Positions 11,101-18,082 of a stretch of DNA of 20,885 bases are shown here, in pieces. This DNA comes from Isoetes engelmannii (Eukaryota; Streptophyta; Lycopodiopsida; Isoetales; Isoetaceae), in the NCBI GenBank assembly GCA_011763485.2, contig JAANSK020276158.1, forward strand, positions 1-20,885. Direction: 5' to 3'. The notes under the pieces were generated by a model. The model was not told the DNA's origin. It was given only the letters and a program-made list of their open reading frames with translations, and searched no databases. Every line of letters begins with the position of its first letter. The stretch's first letter is position 1. The position numbers and the translations under genes were made by a program.

Positions 11101-14100
11101 AGCTGGGTGACTGATATACTTCAGCATGTTTTTTGTCATCCTTGTGAATTGCTTACAGGTAAGGTCACTTAAAAACTGGTCGCAGAAGCTTTCAAGAAAA
11201 GGGGACTGATATACTTCATCATGCTTTTTGTGATCCTTGTGGATTGCTTACAGGTCACATAAAAAATGGTGGACAAGCTTTCGAGAAAAGGGTTTATTAC
11301 TGGTTTATTGTACTTTTTCATAGATGCTGGTGTAATGAAGCTATTTTGAGCATATTATTTATCAGGCCATCAGAGCTTCATTGTGCTTATTCTCCTATCT
11401 GGTTGGTCCTTGAAGATAAAATGTTGTAATATTTTCTACATTCCTTTCAAAAAAAGAAATTGCCTTTTCAAGATTCAATCTTTCATGCTCGGTTTAATGC
11501 TTGAGACCTTGTTGTATAGTTTCTCCTACACTGTGAAAGAACATAAGCAGCAGCAGTGGGCCAAGAAAGATAAGGTATATTGCTGTTTTGTTCATTTTGG
11601 GAAAGCTTTTGGTACTATCCCCCGGAATAGGCTGTTGATAGACCTTAGCCTTATGAGCTGATCTGGGCAGTGTTGTATCTATTTATGGGAATGTATTGGT
11701 GCGCATGAAAATTGATGGACAACGGTTAGAGGAAGAGTGCAGCACCATTGGTGTTAAGCAGGGCTGTCCTCTCTCCCCTACGTTATTTGGCAATTCCATT
11801 GAATAATTGGAGTTTTCTGTGCAGACTTTAGGTGGAGTCGGCTTCATGCTTTATAGTTGATGTCCGCCTCTCCTCAAGGCAAAAGATGAAGGTGATGGTG
11901 TTTAATACCCCTTGGAAGGGTTTGAAGGACACTGACCTCTTTGAGAGGCAGCCTGTGGATATCAGTGAGTGGAGTTCTCAGTGCAAACGTTGGATGGAGA
12001 CGGCTTCATGCTTGCTCAAGCATGCATCCCAATTTCACTTTATGGTGATAATATGGTGTCGCTATGGGATGCGTGGTATGTCGAATCTTGAAAAACCATG
12101 GGAGCACACTTGTACGAACTGATTGAAGTAGAAGGAACCACTACAAAAAACCTGTTATACCTATGACAGGAACATATAGACCGGAACTATTTGATGGCTG
12201 CCTACCTCAAGGCCTTCAGAAACATTTGAGAGCTTTAGAGGCATTCTGCAAAGAAAGAGAACTGCAGGTCAACCTAAAAGACGATGGTGATAGTGTTTAA
12301 TGCCTCTTGGAAGGGTTTGAAGGAGACTAATTTCCTCTTTGAGGGACAGCCTGCGAATACCAGTGAATGGAGTATGCCCCTTTTCAGATTGAAAAGTGCT
12401 GCCCAAGCTAGGATTGCCAAGGAAGTTGCCTCTGTCACCCAGTTGGAGAAACAATCTTTCAAATGCGCTTTCAGGGCGCTCATACAAAGCTCTTTCTGTT
12501 TGGCATATGGGTAAAACGTGGAGATCTATATGGCTCAGAGATGTGGGGAGTGGGTTTGTAAGCAGATGAACTCAGGCTTCAAATCTCTCTCCTATCAGAA
12601 GTAAACCTCTCTGTCTCATGATTTAAGACTGGCTGGATTTAGTGCTAAACCCTTACATCTTGAAGTGGCGTTTCAAGTAGTGTCTTTGTTACATAAGTTA
12701 TGCCATTTTGGGGCCACACGAAAGGGCCAGCTGTGGTACGATTCGTATCTGGAATTTATAGCAATTGATGGTGGATCATGGATTTGATCGTGTTTGGTGT
12801 AGTCTTAGCCTTGTGTAGGTGTATTGGGATAGTATCCTCCTAATAGCCATATGTATTGGAATATGCCCACTTGTGGCCAAAGGTGAGAGGCATGGAGGGA
12901 AAGGTGAAAAGAGAGTTAGCATAGTATAAAAGATGGGCATTGATCTAGAGAGGGGATCGCTTTTATGCACGTTCTCTTAACTCGTTTTGTGCCAACTCTC
13001 AGCTCGGTTGGCAGTTTGGACCTGAGCTCATGGTGGCAATGCTGTCCCTGTGGACTTTAGCCATACTCCACTTACCATTTGTAACAAGCTGTTGGCTGAC
13101 TTTTTGTTTATCGAAAGCAGTAGCTGACCAAGGTAGTACAACCTGCTGGTTTGCAAGAACAGTTAAGATATTTAATACTCTTGGCTTCCCAATGGATAAA
13201 ATACATCCATTTCAGGCACAGGTTATCTTGAGATTGACCTTCTAAATAAGCTGAGGTTCTCTATGGGACAGTTCAGGATATCTTCTCATCACTCTATGGG
13301 ACAGTTCAGGGTACCTTCTCATCAGTTGGAAATTGAGCTGGGGTGTGCTAAACATCATCATCTTTATTACATCATAAGGGGAGATATCATTGTCTCTTCA
13401 GACATCAACAACCTTACAGCAACTCATGATGTATTATGACCAGAAATGTATATCCTCATTTATTCATGAGTTTGCTCAGAAAAGGGGCATCCTAAAAAAT
13501 ACAAACAGAAGCCCTAGTGGCCCAAACAAACATAAATTTCTTCATTCTGTCTTGAGGATGATGGGGCACAACAGAATGGGGTGACCCTATATGTCTCCAT
13601 ACGCGTTAATAACTTCCTCCCCCTTCCTCTCTCTCTCTCCCTCTCTCCCTCTCACAGACGTAATAATACAATTTCATTTCATTTCATTTCATTTTTTCTC
13701 TTATGATCGATCTTGGCATTCCATCAAGAGATTCTGTGGATGACATTGTTGTGAGATTCTGTAGATTACATTGTTGTGATGAATGGCTTGTCATCTTCTA
13801 CTATATTAAAATGGTGCATGCTTTAATCAATCCTTTTAGATTTTAATTAGATGCTAGAGTCTGCAAATTGTTGTTCCCCAGTCAAGCATTTGAAAGGTGA
13901 AAAACACAGCCTTTTATAATTATCTATGTAAATTGCTTGCATGGAGTGTAGCACCTCAGTGACTGACTTAAAAGTTGTAGAGCTGAGTTTATGTTCTAAT
14001 ATTTCTGTTTATTAGGTTCTTGAGTTGTTCTTAGCTGCACTATTTAGGTTTCATTTTGCAGATTTTGTTTGGTTGCTTTCCATATGTCTAAATAGAGCTT

Positions 14101-14492
14101 TTATAAAGGTATGAAAATTTTAGAGGTCCTTTATTAAGTTGTCTTAATCTTGCAGCTAATAACTGGATCTGAAGATGGGACTGTGAGAATCTGGGGTAAC
14201 ATTCCTTACTTGTCTGATGTATTTCATAGCCTGCCTCCTTACCTCATCATTTCATATATGTTGGGTGCTATGCAAACAAATAATTGTACATTTGCGGCTA
14301 GACTATATTCTTTGCATATGAGTTAGATATAGTAAATAACTGTACTAAATCCTGGGGATGCAAGCAGATTGTCGAACCGGAAACTGTATCTCAATTCTAG
14401 ATCCCTGGAATGGTTTGAAGGTTTCTCCAATGCGCAGTGAGAAATCTCCGTGGATAAGCTGCATGTCGCTCGATACAAGTGGAAATTGGCTG
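1908..14492 (+). CDS. THO6: THO complex subunit 6 / DWA1-like WD40 protein, 5' part (10 exons, partial)
   Basis: Ten exons join to 768 nt (256 codons) without a stop: 1908-2111, 2987-3005, 3891-3954, 5666-5739, 6037-6082, 6842-6902, 8239-8292, 8603-8683, 14156-14195 and 14368-14492. The product follows Arabidopsis THO6/DWA1 in order: MGDVTSWNEQQF at the start, FGLDFAP, ASADGSIAIHS, GHKGPAYDV, CGDDGHTKGWRW, NPQQRGSYGAL, FSAAGDGCAYSCD, GHDDYLH, GSEDGTVRIWDCR, then SGNWL. THO6 is a WD40 propeller subunit of the nuclear THO/TREX mRNA-export complex; in Arabidopsis it also acts as a DDB1-CUL4 substrate receptor that dampens ABA signalling. The WDCR at residues 214-217 fits the DWD (WDxR) box. About the last third of the family length is missing and must lie beyond 20885. 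The 1908 ATG is chosen by alignment; an in-frame ATG at 1773 would add 45 residues unlike the family. Confidence 0.9.
2112..2986 (+). other. THO6 intron 1 with direct-repeat relics
   Basis: 875-bp intron starting GTAAGT. It has no coding potential that I can support. It contains two diverged copies of a roughly 130-150-bp sequence (2513-2664 and 2731-2861). Confidence 0.75.
2513..2861 (+). repeat. Two direct copies of an unclassified ~140-bp repeat
   Basis: Copy 1 (about 2513-2664) and copy 2 (about 2731-2861) share GAGAGATATAGAAG near the start and AAATAAACAACAGATAAAGG plus GGAACTTC near the end. Copy 1 has about 20 extra bases in the middle. They are separated by about 66 bp that include a T-rich run. 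The A-rich 3' part (TAATAAA) would fit the 3' ends of two retroposed copies, but no target duplication was found. Confidence 0.65.
2987..3005 (+). CDS. THO6: THO6 exon 2 (micro-exon, tentative)
   Basis: Nineteen bases coding GRMVNQ plus one base of the next codon. The acceptor CTGGAG| and the donor TCAAG|GTATAC restore exactly the phase needed to join exon 1 to exon 3 as ...NQ-GHKGPAYDV. A better-looking acceptor ten bases upstream (TTGCCAG|TTAAC) would shift the frame. This linker is poorly conserved in the family, so the exon rests on phase and splice signals rather than similarity. Confidence 0.5.
3006..3890 (+). other. THO6 intron 2
   Basis: 885-bp AT-rich intron with donor GTATAC and acceptor CTCCTTTCAG. 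Nothing recognisable was seen in it. Confidence 0.6.
3891..3954 (+). CDS. THO6: THO6 exon 3
   Basis: Begins after CTCCTTTCAG and codes GHKGPAYDVVSLGQEENAWLF, residues 75-95. It matches the family's (A/G)H-x-GPAYDV strand that starts the second WD40 blade. The donor is TTCAG|GTAATG, phase 2. Confidence 0.9.
3955..5665 (+). other. THO6 intron 3
   Basis: 1.7-kb intron (GTAATG...TCTGCAG). Two overlapping open frames at 5162-5463 have no domain I recognise and are probably decayed repeat sequence. No structural RNA or intact mobile element was seen. Confidence 0.65.
5666..5739 (+). CDS. THO6: THO6 exon 4
   Basis: Begins after TTGTATCTGCAG and completes a Ser codon, then codes CGDDGHTKGWRWQDILG and PEDTH (to residue 120). 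This is the SCGDDGRVRGW-type GD dipeptide strand of blade 2. The donor is CATG|GTAGGT, phase 1. Confidence 0.9.
6037..6082 (+). CDS. THO6: THO6 exon 5 (ends at a GC donor)
   Basis: Begins after GGCTATCAG and codes GEHLAPTFSFQNPQQ plus two bases of an Arg codon (residues 121-135). Only an end at CAAAG|GCATGG joins to exon 6 in the frame that yields NPQQRGSYGAL, which lines up with NPQHKGPWGAL in Arabidopsis. Using the nearby GT (6088-6089) adds five bases and shifts the frame out of exons 6-10. Confidence 0.75.
6083..6841 (+). other. THO6 intron 5 (GC-AG), carrying a 126-bp tandem duplication
   Basis: The intron starts GCATGG and ends TTTTGGCAG. It is 759 bp, of which 252 bp are the tandem duplication at 6311-6562. 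A minus-strand open frame (6487-6696) overlaps the duplication and is not a gene. Confidence 0.65.
6311..6562 (+). repeat. Tandem duplication, 126 bp x 2
   Basis: Copy 1 is 6311-6436 and copy 2 is 6437-6562; both run from CTTGGAATACATGACATAT to GAATGGGATTAGGC. I see two substitutions between them (ACATGATT/ACATAATT and AAAGATCCC/AAACATCCC). Each copy also has an internal doublet of TTCATGTTAACTATT. The high identity indicates a recent event. Confidence 0.95.
6842..6902 (+). CDS. THO6: THO6 exon 6
   Basis: Begins after CTATTTTGGCAG and codes the end of the Arg codon and GSYGALLPVPETNALAGDIE (residues 136-156), matching the family's GxxGALxPxPExNA signature. The donor is GAG|GTTAGT, phase 0. 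Confidence 0.9.
6903..8238 (+). other. THO6 intron 6, with degenerate repeats
   Basis: 1.3-kb intron. Three degenerate copies of a motif containing GCATCTTAGGG and/or TTTAGCATCA(T/C)CAG lie at about 6965-7020, 7125-7185 and 7200-7235. From about 7755 the sequence (GAGATTGTATTAAAATGAAG) resembles the reverse complement of a plant retroposon 3' end, but no domain supports this. A long pyrimidine tract precedes the acceptor. Confidence 0.5.
8239..8292 (+). CDS. THO6: THO6 exon 7
   Basis: Eighteen codons after a long polypyrimidine tract and TTTCAG. They code RRRIFSAAGDGCAYSCDL (residues 157-174), matching the FTAAGDSCAYCWD strand. The Trp of the usual WD dipeptide is Cys here. The donor is CTG|GTAAGC, phase 0. 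Confidence 0.92.
8603..8683 (+). CDS. THO6: THO6 exon 8
   Basis: Twenty-seven codons after AATAACAG (residues 175-201), including MVFHGHDDYLHCISSR, which matches the family's KGHSDYLHTVVSR segment. It keeps the GH dipeptide and the following DYLH. The donor is CAG|GTAATG, phase 0, and the following intron is the 5.5-kb LINE-containing one. Confidence 0.93.
9060..9219 (+). repeat. Tandem duplication, 80 bp x 2
   Basis: Copies 9060-9139 and 9140-9219 both run from TGTGGAAGCAATGTGGCTTC to GAACAAAAAATCTC. I count about four substitutions, clustered at AATAAATAATAG/AATAAACACTAG and GGACATATG/GGACGTAGG. Confidence 0.93.
9240..9816 (+). mobile_element. Possible decayed LINE 3' end with CTTCC-rich tail
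   Basis: The stretch ends in GTAGACGTTAATATAATCTT followed by a CTTCC/CCTTCC microsatellite (about 9788-9815). The LINE relic ending near 13695 has a similar ACGCGTTAATAAC...GACGTAATAATA plus pyrimidine-repeat arrangement, so this may be the 3' end of a related element. No RT domain is seen. Low certainty. Confidence 0.35.
10325..10525 (+). repeat. GC-rich repeated motif (GCCGCCTCCCCTTCTGGC)
   Basis: CCTCCCCTTCTGGC occurs at about 10336, 10461 and 10497; the last two are a 36-bp tandem pair that also shares GGCTGTAATTAG. Two copies include GCGGCCGC. In the 10495 copy GCCGCC and GGCGGC flank a 9-nt pyrimidine loop and would pair as a short stem. The base composition stands out sharply from the AT-rich intron. 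Confidence 0.8.
11109..11292 (+). repeat. Direct duplication of about 95 bp
   Basis: GACTGATATACTTCA starts copies at 11109 and 11204. Both continue with CATG(T)TTTTTGT, ATCCTTGTG-ATTGCTTACAGGT, TCACAT/CTTAAAAA and AAGCTTTC-AGAAAAGGG. Copy 1 has a small insertion (AAGG) relative to copy 2. Confidence 0.88.
11815..12375 (+). repeat. Duplicated modules inside the LINE relic
   Basis: A module with GGTGATGGTGTTTAAT, CTTGGAAGGGTTTGAAGGA and CAGTGAGTGGAG at about 11889-11976 recurs at about 12285-12372. A second module (GCAGAC/AACGTTGGATGGAG...CGGCTTCATGCTT) at about 11822-11852 recurs at about 11981-12013. The order in a normal LINE would have each once, so the relic is either two truncated copies side by side or one rearranged copy. 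Confidence 0.7.
13259..13324 (+). repeat. 33-bp (11-codon) in-frame tandem duplication in LINE relic
   Basis: CTCTATGGGACAGTTCAGG followed by TATCTTCTCATC or TACCTTCTCATC occurs twice at 33-bp spacing, doubling the block (H/F)SMGQFR(I/V)(S/P)SH. The period is a multiple of three, so the duplication kept the frame. Confidence 0.9.
13626..13695 (+). repeat. CT-rich microsatellite and (ATTTC)n tail
   Basis: (CT)n/CCCTCTCT at 13626-13653 is followed by GACGTAATAATACA and four to five ATTTC units (about 13671-13693). A simple-repeat tail of this kind is common at the 3' end of LINEs that do not use poly(A), and it marks the likely right end of the LINE relic. Confidence 0.8.
13700..14155 (+). other. 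THO6 intron 8, right end
   Basis: T-rich intronic sequence with a short direct repeat (GTGGATGACATTGTTGTGA / GTAGATTACATTGTTGTGA, about 13736-13780), ending in the acceptor CTTAATCTTGCAG. Nothing else was seen. Confidence 0.6.
14156..14195 (+). CDS. THO6: THO6 exon 9
   Basis: Begins after CTTAATCTTGCAG and codes LITGSEDGTVRIW (residues 202-214), the most conserved WD40 strand of the protein, plus one base of the Asp codon. The donor is TGGG|GTAACA, phase 1. With exon 10 it forms the WDCR of the DWD box. Confidence 0.93.
14368..14492 (+). CDS. THO6: THO6 exon 10
   Basis: Begins after GATGCAAGCAG and codes DCRTGNCISILDPW through SPWISCMSLDTSGNWL (residues 215-256). The family continues WLVCGxGxxLxLWNLP. 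No exon with that sequence is found in the remaining 6.4 kb, so exon 11 lies beyond the window. The donor is CTG|GTATGT, phase 0. Confidence 0.92.
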
Positions 14493-14617
14493 GTATGTAG
14501 AATATCCTTTTGGAACTTTTTATAACATGTATGACATAGTAGGTAGAGCAAGTTATGCCCTTCAGTTTGCTCACAGGGTGTTATCTGCTATTACAACAGT
14601 ATGGCTGACAAAACTAC

Positions 14618-14948
14618 TGACAGAATTAACTCTTAATGGTTAAGCACACATATGTGCTGACATGGCAGCCTATGTATTTACATAGGACCGTGGTTTTTAG
14701 GTTACCATATCATTACGTTCATGTATGCCTCTTAGGATATCATTACGTTCATGTATGCCTCTTAGGATATAATTAGCATGTTTAGGTACTTACGTGCAAT
14801 GCTCTACACGTCACATATGTGACTATCCTTTGTAGCACTGAGAAAAAAACAATCAATCCATCATCTATGGTTTTCTGAGTTTTTACTCCGTCTCTATTTC
14901 TCTCTTGTTTCATGCTGTTGGTTCTAGCCTAGATCCTAAGTTTCGTCA
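14618..14948 (+). repeat. Copia 5' LTR
   Basis: Starts TGACAGAATTAACTC and ends TTTCGTCA, directly followed by the PBS, so the TG...CA ends are clear at 331 bp. The start is repeated at 20465 (3' LTR) and, inverted, at 18882. It contains a 30-bp tandem duplication (14707-14736 and 14737-14766), which partly explains why it is longer than the 257-bp LTR of the nested relative. Confidence 0.9.
14707..14766 (+). repeat. 30-bp tandem duplication within the 5' LTR
   Basis: ATATCATTACGTTCATGTAT...CTCTTAGG occurs twice back to back with no difference that I can see. I find no equivalent doublet in the nested inverted LTR, so it arose in this copy after the lineages split. Confidence 0.93.
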
Positions 14949-14960
14949 TGGTATCAGAGC
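14949..14960 (+). promoter_or_regulatory. Copia primer binding site (tRNA-iMet)
   Basis: TGGTATCAGAGC follows the LTR end without a gap. This is the standard plant copia PBS, complementary to the 3' end of initiator methionine tRNA, where minus-strand synthesis starts. Confidence 0.93.
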
Positions 14961-15363
14961 CCAGCCCAGGGTGGCTAAAATCAATCAGTAAGAGAAATTT
15001 CACAAGACCGGAGGTGAATTCAGAAGTGGCAACACTGAGCCAAAATTGGACGTCCACAACCAAAATTACAAAATCGGCCAATTTTTTGTACGTCACCAAC
15101 AAAATGTGTACTTCTTGACCAAAACTCAAAACTTTGTTGCAAAGGGTGCCGTTCCTACCGGTTTGTGCCGAAAGCTTGGACAATTGGCCATTTTGGCTCT
15201 GAGAGCAATTTTCTGAAAGATTTGTGATTACCTGAGCAATGTTGATGCAGTTTCTGTGACATACCATGTGTCTGGGTAACTCCCTTGGTTTGTCTTTTTT
15301 TTCGCATCTAAAGCTCAGTATTCTCACCTAGTGCTTTCTTTTTAACTTGTAAGACCTTCAGTT

Positions 15364-16192
15364 ATGGATTCTACAAAATTTAACAATCCAAATTATCTTG
15401 ACGGGAGATAATTATTATCCGGTGGATTGATGTGTTTGAAGGCTATCTTCTTATGCACAGTTTGGATGGACTCAGTTGATGGCTCTCTTGATATAAATGA
15501 TGCAGATTTTTTGTCCAAAAATAGAAAAGCTTAGGTCTTTTGAAAGTTCTTGTATCATCGGAAGTTCAATGTCATATCACATATCATGGGTTGTAAGTTG
15601 TAAGTTGTTGTTGTTGTTTCCCTAAAGGTAAGGTTGGTGGGACTTGCACCCGCCCACGTCTCCCACCCAATGGTAGCTAGTGGGTTTTGAACCCTGGTGG
15701 GTGTCACCCCAACCCAAAGCCTTACCACTTGGCCACCATCGCTGAAGCGCTAGATCAGCTGAAAAGGGTGTACGCTTGAGATACAAACTCTAGAGCCTTC
15801 TTCTTGAGAGATGAATTGCACTCTTTGCGCTTCGACGATTGTAAGGATATGCCTGACTAGCCAAAGAGGTTAAAAACAAACTCGATGGTACGAAACAGCA
15901 AGTATAAGATGGTGAGGTAATTTCTGCATTGCTTCGTGGTTTTTTTATAGACTATCTGCCTTTTATTCTTGCCTTCGGTGCGAGAGACAGTCCAATTAAG
16001 CTGAAAGACTTGCCTAATCTTCTCTTTCAGACTGAACTGGAGTTGAAAAGGCGGTCAGACCAGAATGCCGTCTTTTCAAAACATAATTCCAAGAAGCACA
16101 CTGACAGGTTCTCTCGCAATAAGTCCTCCACAGTTTCTAAATCTTCGAGCAGTAATTCTAATCGGGGAAGCAAGAAAGGTTCAAGCAGATAG
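15364..16192 (+). pseudogene. Copia gag, broken
   Basis: Starts MDSTKFNNPNYLDG and hits a stop at 15408-15410. Compared with the nested relative at 18083-18133, two bases (GC) are missing after AATCCAAAT, which causes this frameshift. The middle is interrupted by a SINE (15600-15741). The C-terminal part (about 15929-16192) is Lys/Ser-rich (KKHTDRFSRNKSS, SSSSNSNRGSKKGSS), as in the nucleocapsid linker before the zinc knuckle. Another frameshift lies at 16190-16198. Confidence 0.8.
15600..15741 (-). mobile_element. tRNA-derived SINE inserted in copia gag
   Basis: Read on the minus strand, it opens with GGTGGCCAAGTGGTAAGGC. The pol III A box TGGCCAAGTGG is at 15735-15725 and the B box GGTTCAAAACC at 15693-15683, 31 bp apart, as in tRNA genes. 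The head resembles tRNA-Ser/Leu. About 80 bp of non-tRNA body follow, then GGGAAACAACAACAACAAC, an AAC-type tail. The length of about 140 bp suits a plant SINE. No clear target duplication was found. There is no cloverleaf or anticodon loop to support a real tRNA. Confidence 0.85.
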
Positions 16193-16616
16193 GTTTGTCC
16201 ATGAGAAAGGGCATTGGATTTGTGATTGCCCAAAGCACTTGGAAGCCAAAGCTGCTGCAGTAGGTATAGGTAAAGATCAGCCGGCACATGATCGTAAAGA
16301 GCAATTTAATTTTGTGGTTGCTGAATTTGAACCACCAAGTCCTGATATTGAATGCTTATTTAAAGCTTCCGAGATATCTTCAGACAGATCTGATAGTGAT
16401 CCATGGTACCTTGATTCCGGTGCCACTTCTCATATAACAGGGAAAAGAAATTACTTTTCTAAACTACAACAAATGGATGGTGGTCGAGTCAAGTTTGCTG
16501 ATGATTTTAGCTATCAGATTCAAGGGAAGGGCGAAGTCACATTTTCTACCCAGGAAAGCGGCATAAAGTATGTTACAGATGTTAATTACATTCCTGGGCT
16601 TGAAGCCTATTTCTAA
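16193..16616 (+). pseudogene. Copia zinc knuckle and protease region, broken
   Basis: GHWICDCPKH keeps the His and last Cys of the CCHC knuckle; the first Cys is lost at the frameshift and the second is His. About 70 codons on, WYLDSGATSHIT (16404-16439) is the copia aspartic protease active site with D-S/T-G intact at 16413-16421. The frame closes at 16614-16616, before the pre-integrase region. Confidence 0.88.
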
Positions 16617-16730
16617 AGTTGATAAAAGTGGCTTGTATGCTTTATTTGGACAAGGAGAAGTAATACTTATGCCTACACGCCTTGTTGTTCCGGACTCTGA
16701 AATAGTTGCTCCCGACATTCTCCAAATGGT

Positions 16731-17350
16731 TTGTATAAATTTTGTGCTTCTGTTGTAGAGCAGAAAGGCTTGATTGTTCTGTTGCTTGTTGCTGTTAGCA
16801 TGTCTTCAGATGAGTTATGGCATGCTCGTTATGGTCATTTGAGCTGCCAATCTCTTTGTCTAGTGCATAGCAAAGAGATGGTTATTGGGCTGCCTGCTGT
16901 GCATGCACATAAGCTGCAATGTGATGCTTGCAATCGTAGTAAGTAAGTGGTTTCATCTTTCCCTAAGGCTGTGAAGAAGAGAGGATATATTCTGGAGCTT
17001 GTGCAGAGTGATGTGTGCGAACTTAGGGTCCCATCTTTGAGCGGATCCTGCTACTTCTCTACCTTCGTTGATGATCATTCTAGAATGACATTGGTGTATC
17101 CTTTGCATTATAAATCTGATGTGCTAACTCGGTTTAAGGAGGTCAGATTAATGATTGAAAAACAAACAGGAAAAATGATTAAAGCTTTCAGGTCAGACAA
17201 TGGTGGCGAGTATAAGAATCATGTTTTTGATGCTTATCTTCGAGATGCTAGGATTGTTCTGAGATGAGTGCTCCATATTAACAGAGTGGTATAGCTGAAT
17301 GCAAGAATCTTGCTTTCATGAATTTGGCACGCAGCATGCTCGCTTATAAA
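16731..17350 (+). pseudogene. Copia pre-integrase zinc finger and integrase core, broken
   Basis: LWHARYGHLS and LQCDACNRSK give the HHCC finger (H-x4-H and C-x2-C). An in-frame TAA (16944-16946) follows. The core then has QSDVCEL (first Asp), FVDDHSRMTLVYPL, and FRSDNGGEYKNH (second Asp). A frameshift near 17255-17270 leads to PY-stop-QSGIAECKN, which still shows the Glu. All three DDE residues can be seen, but they lie in separate frames. Confidence 0.9.
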
Positions 17351-17355
17351 CGTTT

Positions 17356-17965
17356 GTGTGCGTTTTTTGGGGTGAACCGACGAAAACAGTAGCCTATCTT
17401 TTGAATAGAGCTCCCACAAAAATTGTGAAAGGTAAAACACCTTTTGAAGTGTTCTATAATACAAAACCTGATATTAGTTGTCCTGCTTTTGTGCATCCTC
17501 ATTCACGCTTTAAGAAACTTGATGATAGGGGAGTCAAATGTATTTTTATAGGTTGTACGGATGGATATAAGGCTTACAAATCCTATAATCCAGCGACTAA
17601 GAAGCTTGTTGTCAGTCTGGATTCAAAGTTTTTGGAGGATGGCTTTTATGATGCTTTTAGACCATGATGTTGGAGCGCCATTTGATCTCCATGCCTTGCT
17701 TGATGTTCACACACACAGTTCAATTCATGCTGCTCTAGTTGCTGCTGTACCTACCAGCCCTTGTGATGATAGTGACATTGATGAAAATGATCTATACTTT
17801 GCTGCCTTGAATGATATTCGCGCTGTAAATCAGCCTGCTAGTAGTTCTAGGACTGTTCCAGCCCAATCTCTTGCTGAAAAACATGTTGATGGTGTGCCTC
17901 TTAGGCGATCCGAGCGGCTTAAGGCCTCAGCTGATGCCCAATCAAGTGTTACGAACACTTGTAAT
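17356..17965 (+). pseudogene. Copia integrase C-terminal and linker region, broken
   Basis: AYLLNRAPTKIVKGKTPFEV, KLDDRGVKCIFIGCTDGYKAYK and the strand after it match the copia integrase C-terminal region. After a frame change near 17650 the acidic linker continues (DDSDIDENDLYFAA) to VPLRRSERLKASADAQ, the basic RRSxR motif usual before RT. It is cut at 17965 by the nested element. Confidence 0.85.
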
Positions 17966-18082
17966 TGTCAAAGGTTAGATCTAGACTAGAACCAATAGTG
18001 AAGGACAGAGAAATGGAGCCGGAGTGAAGAACAAGAAGATAAACGGTGATTGATTGAAGGGTTTGGTTTTTGTGCTACAATA
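17966..18082 (-). repeat. Partial LTR of the nested copia relative (downstream copy, 117 bp)
   Basis: Matches 18626-18742 base for base except two C/T differences, and stops at the point that reads TTGTAGCACAAAAACC on the minus strand. The missing left part would hold U3. The junction to gag is direct. Confidence 0.9.

Larger units (their letters stand above)
8684..11108 (+). other. THO6 intron 8, left part: repeat-rich, no gene
   Basis: No supported coding region. It contains the 80-bp tandem duplication (9060-9219), a possible LINE 3' end (9240-9816), and a patch with repeated GC-rich motifs (10325-10525). Near 10610-10640 and 10715-10745 there are two related segments containing GCCTATAAGGC, and near 10970-11040 repeated AAGTACTGATATGCTTGA-like words. 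Open frames on either strand here show no domain. Confidence 0.55.
11520..13695 (+). mobile_element. Decayed LINE (non-LTR retrotransposon) RT relic
   Basis: Fragments in different frames follow the order of a LINE ORF2. VYCCFVHFGKAFGTIPRNRL (about 11572-11634) resembles the FVDFxKAFDTVPR block, with catalytic Asp replaced by His. IGVKQGCPLSPTLFG follows at 11747-11791. GVGFMLY (about 11832-11852) runs into a frameshift and stop exactly where YADD is expected. LEAFCKERELQVNLK (about 12236-12280) is the thumb-proximal block. FRVPSHQLEIELG near 13306-13345 resembles the C-terminal region. The 3' end shows a CT-rich stretch (13626-13655) and an (ATTTC)n tail. It lies in THO6 intron 8 in the same orientation as the gene and is plainly inactive. 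Confidence 0.75.

Noticed and set aside
15600-15741. A real tRNA gene at the A/B boxes
   Set aside because: No cloverleaf, no acceptor-stem pairing and a (AAC)n tail; a SINE explains it better.
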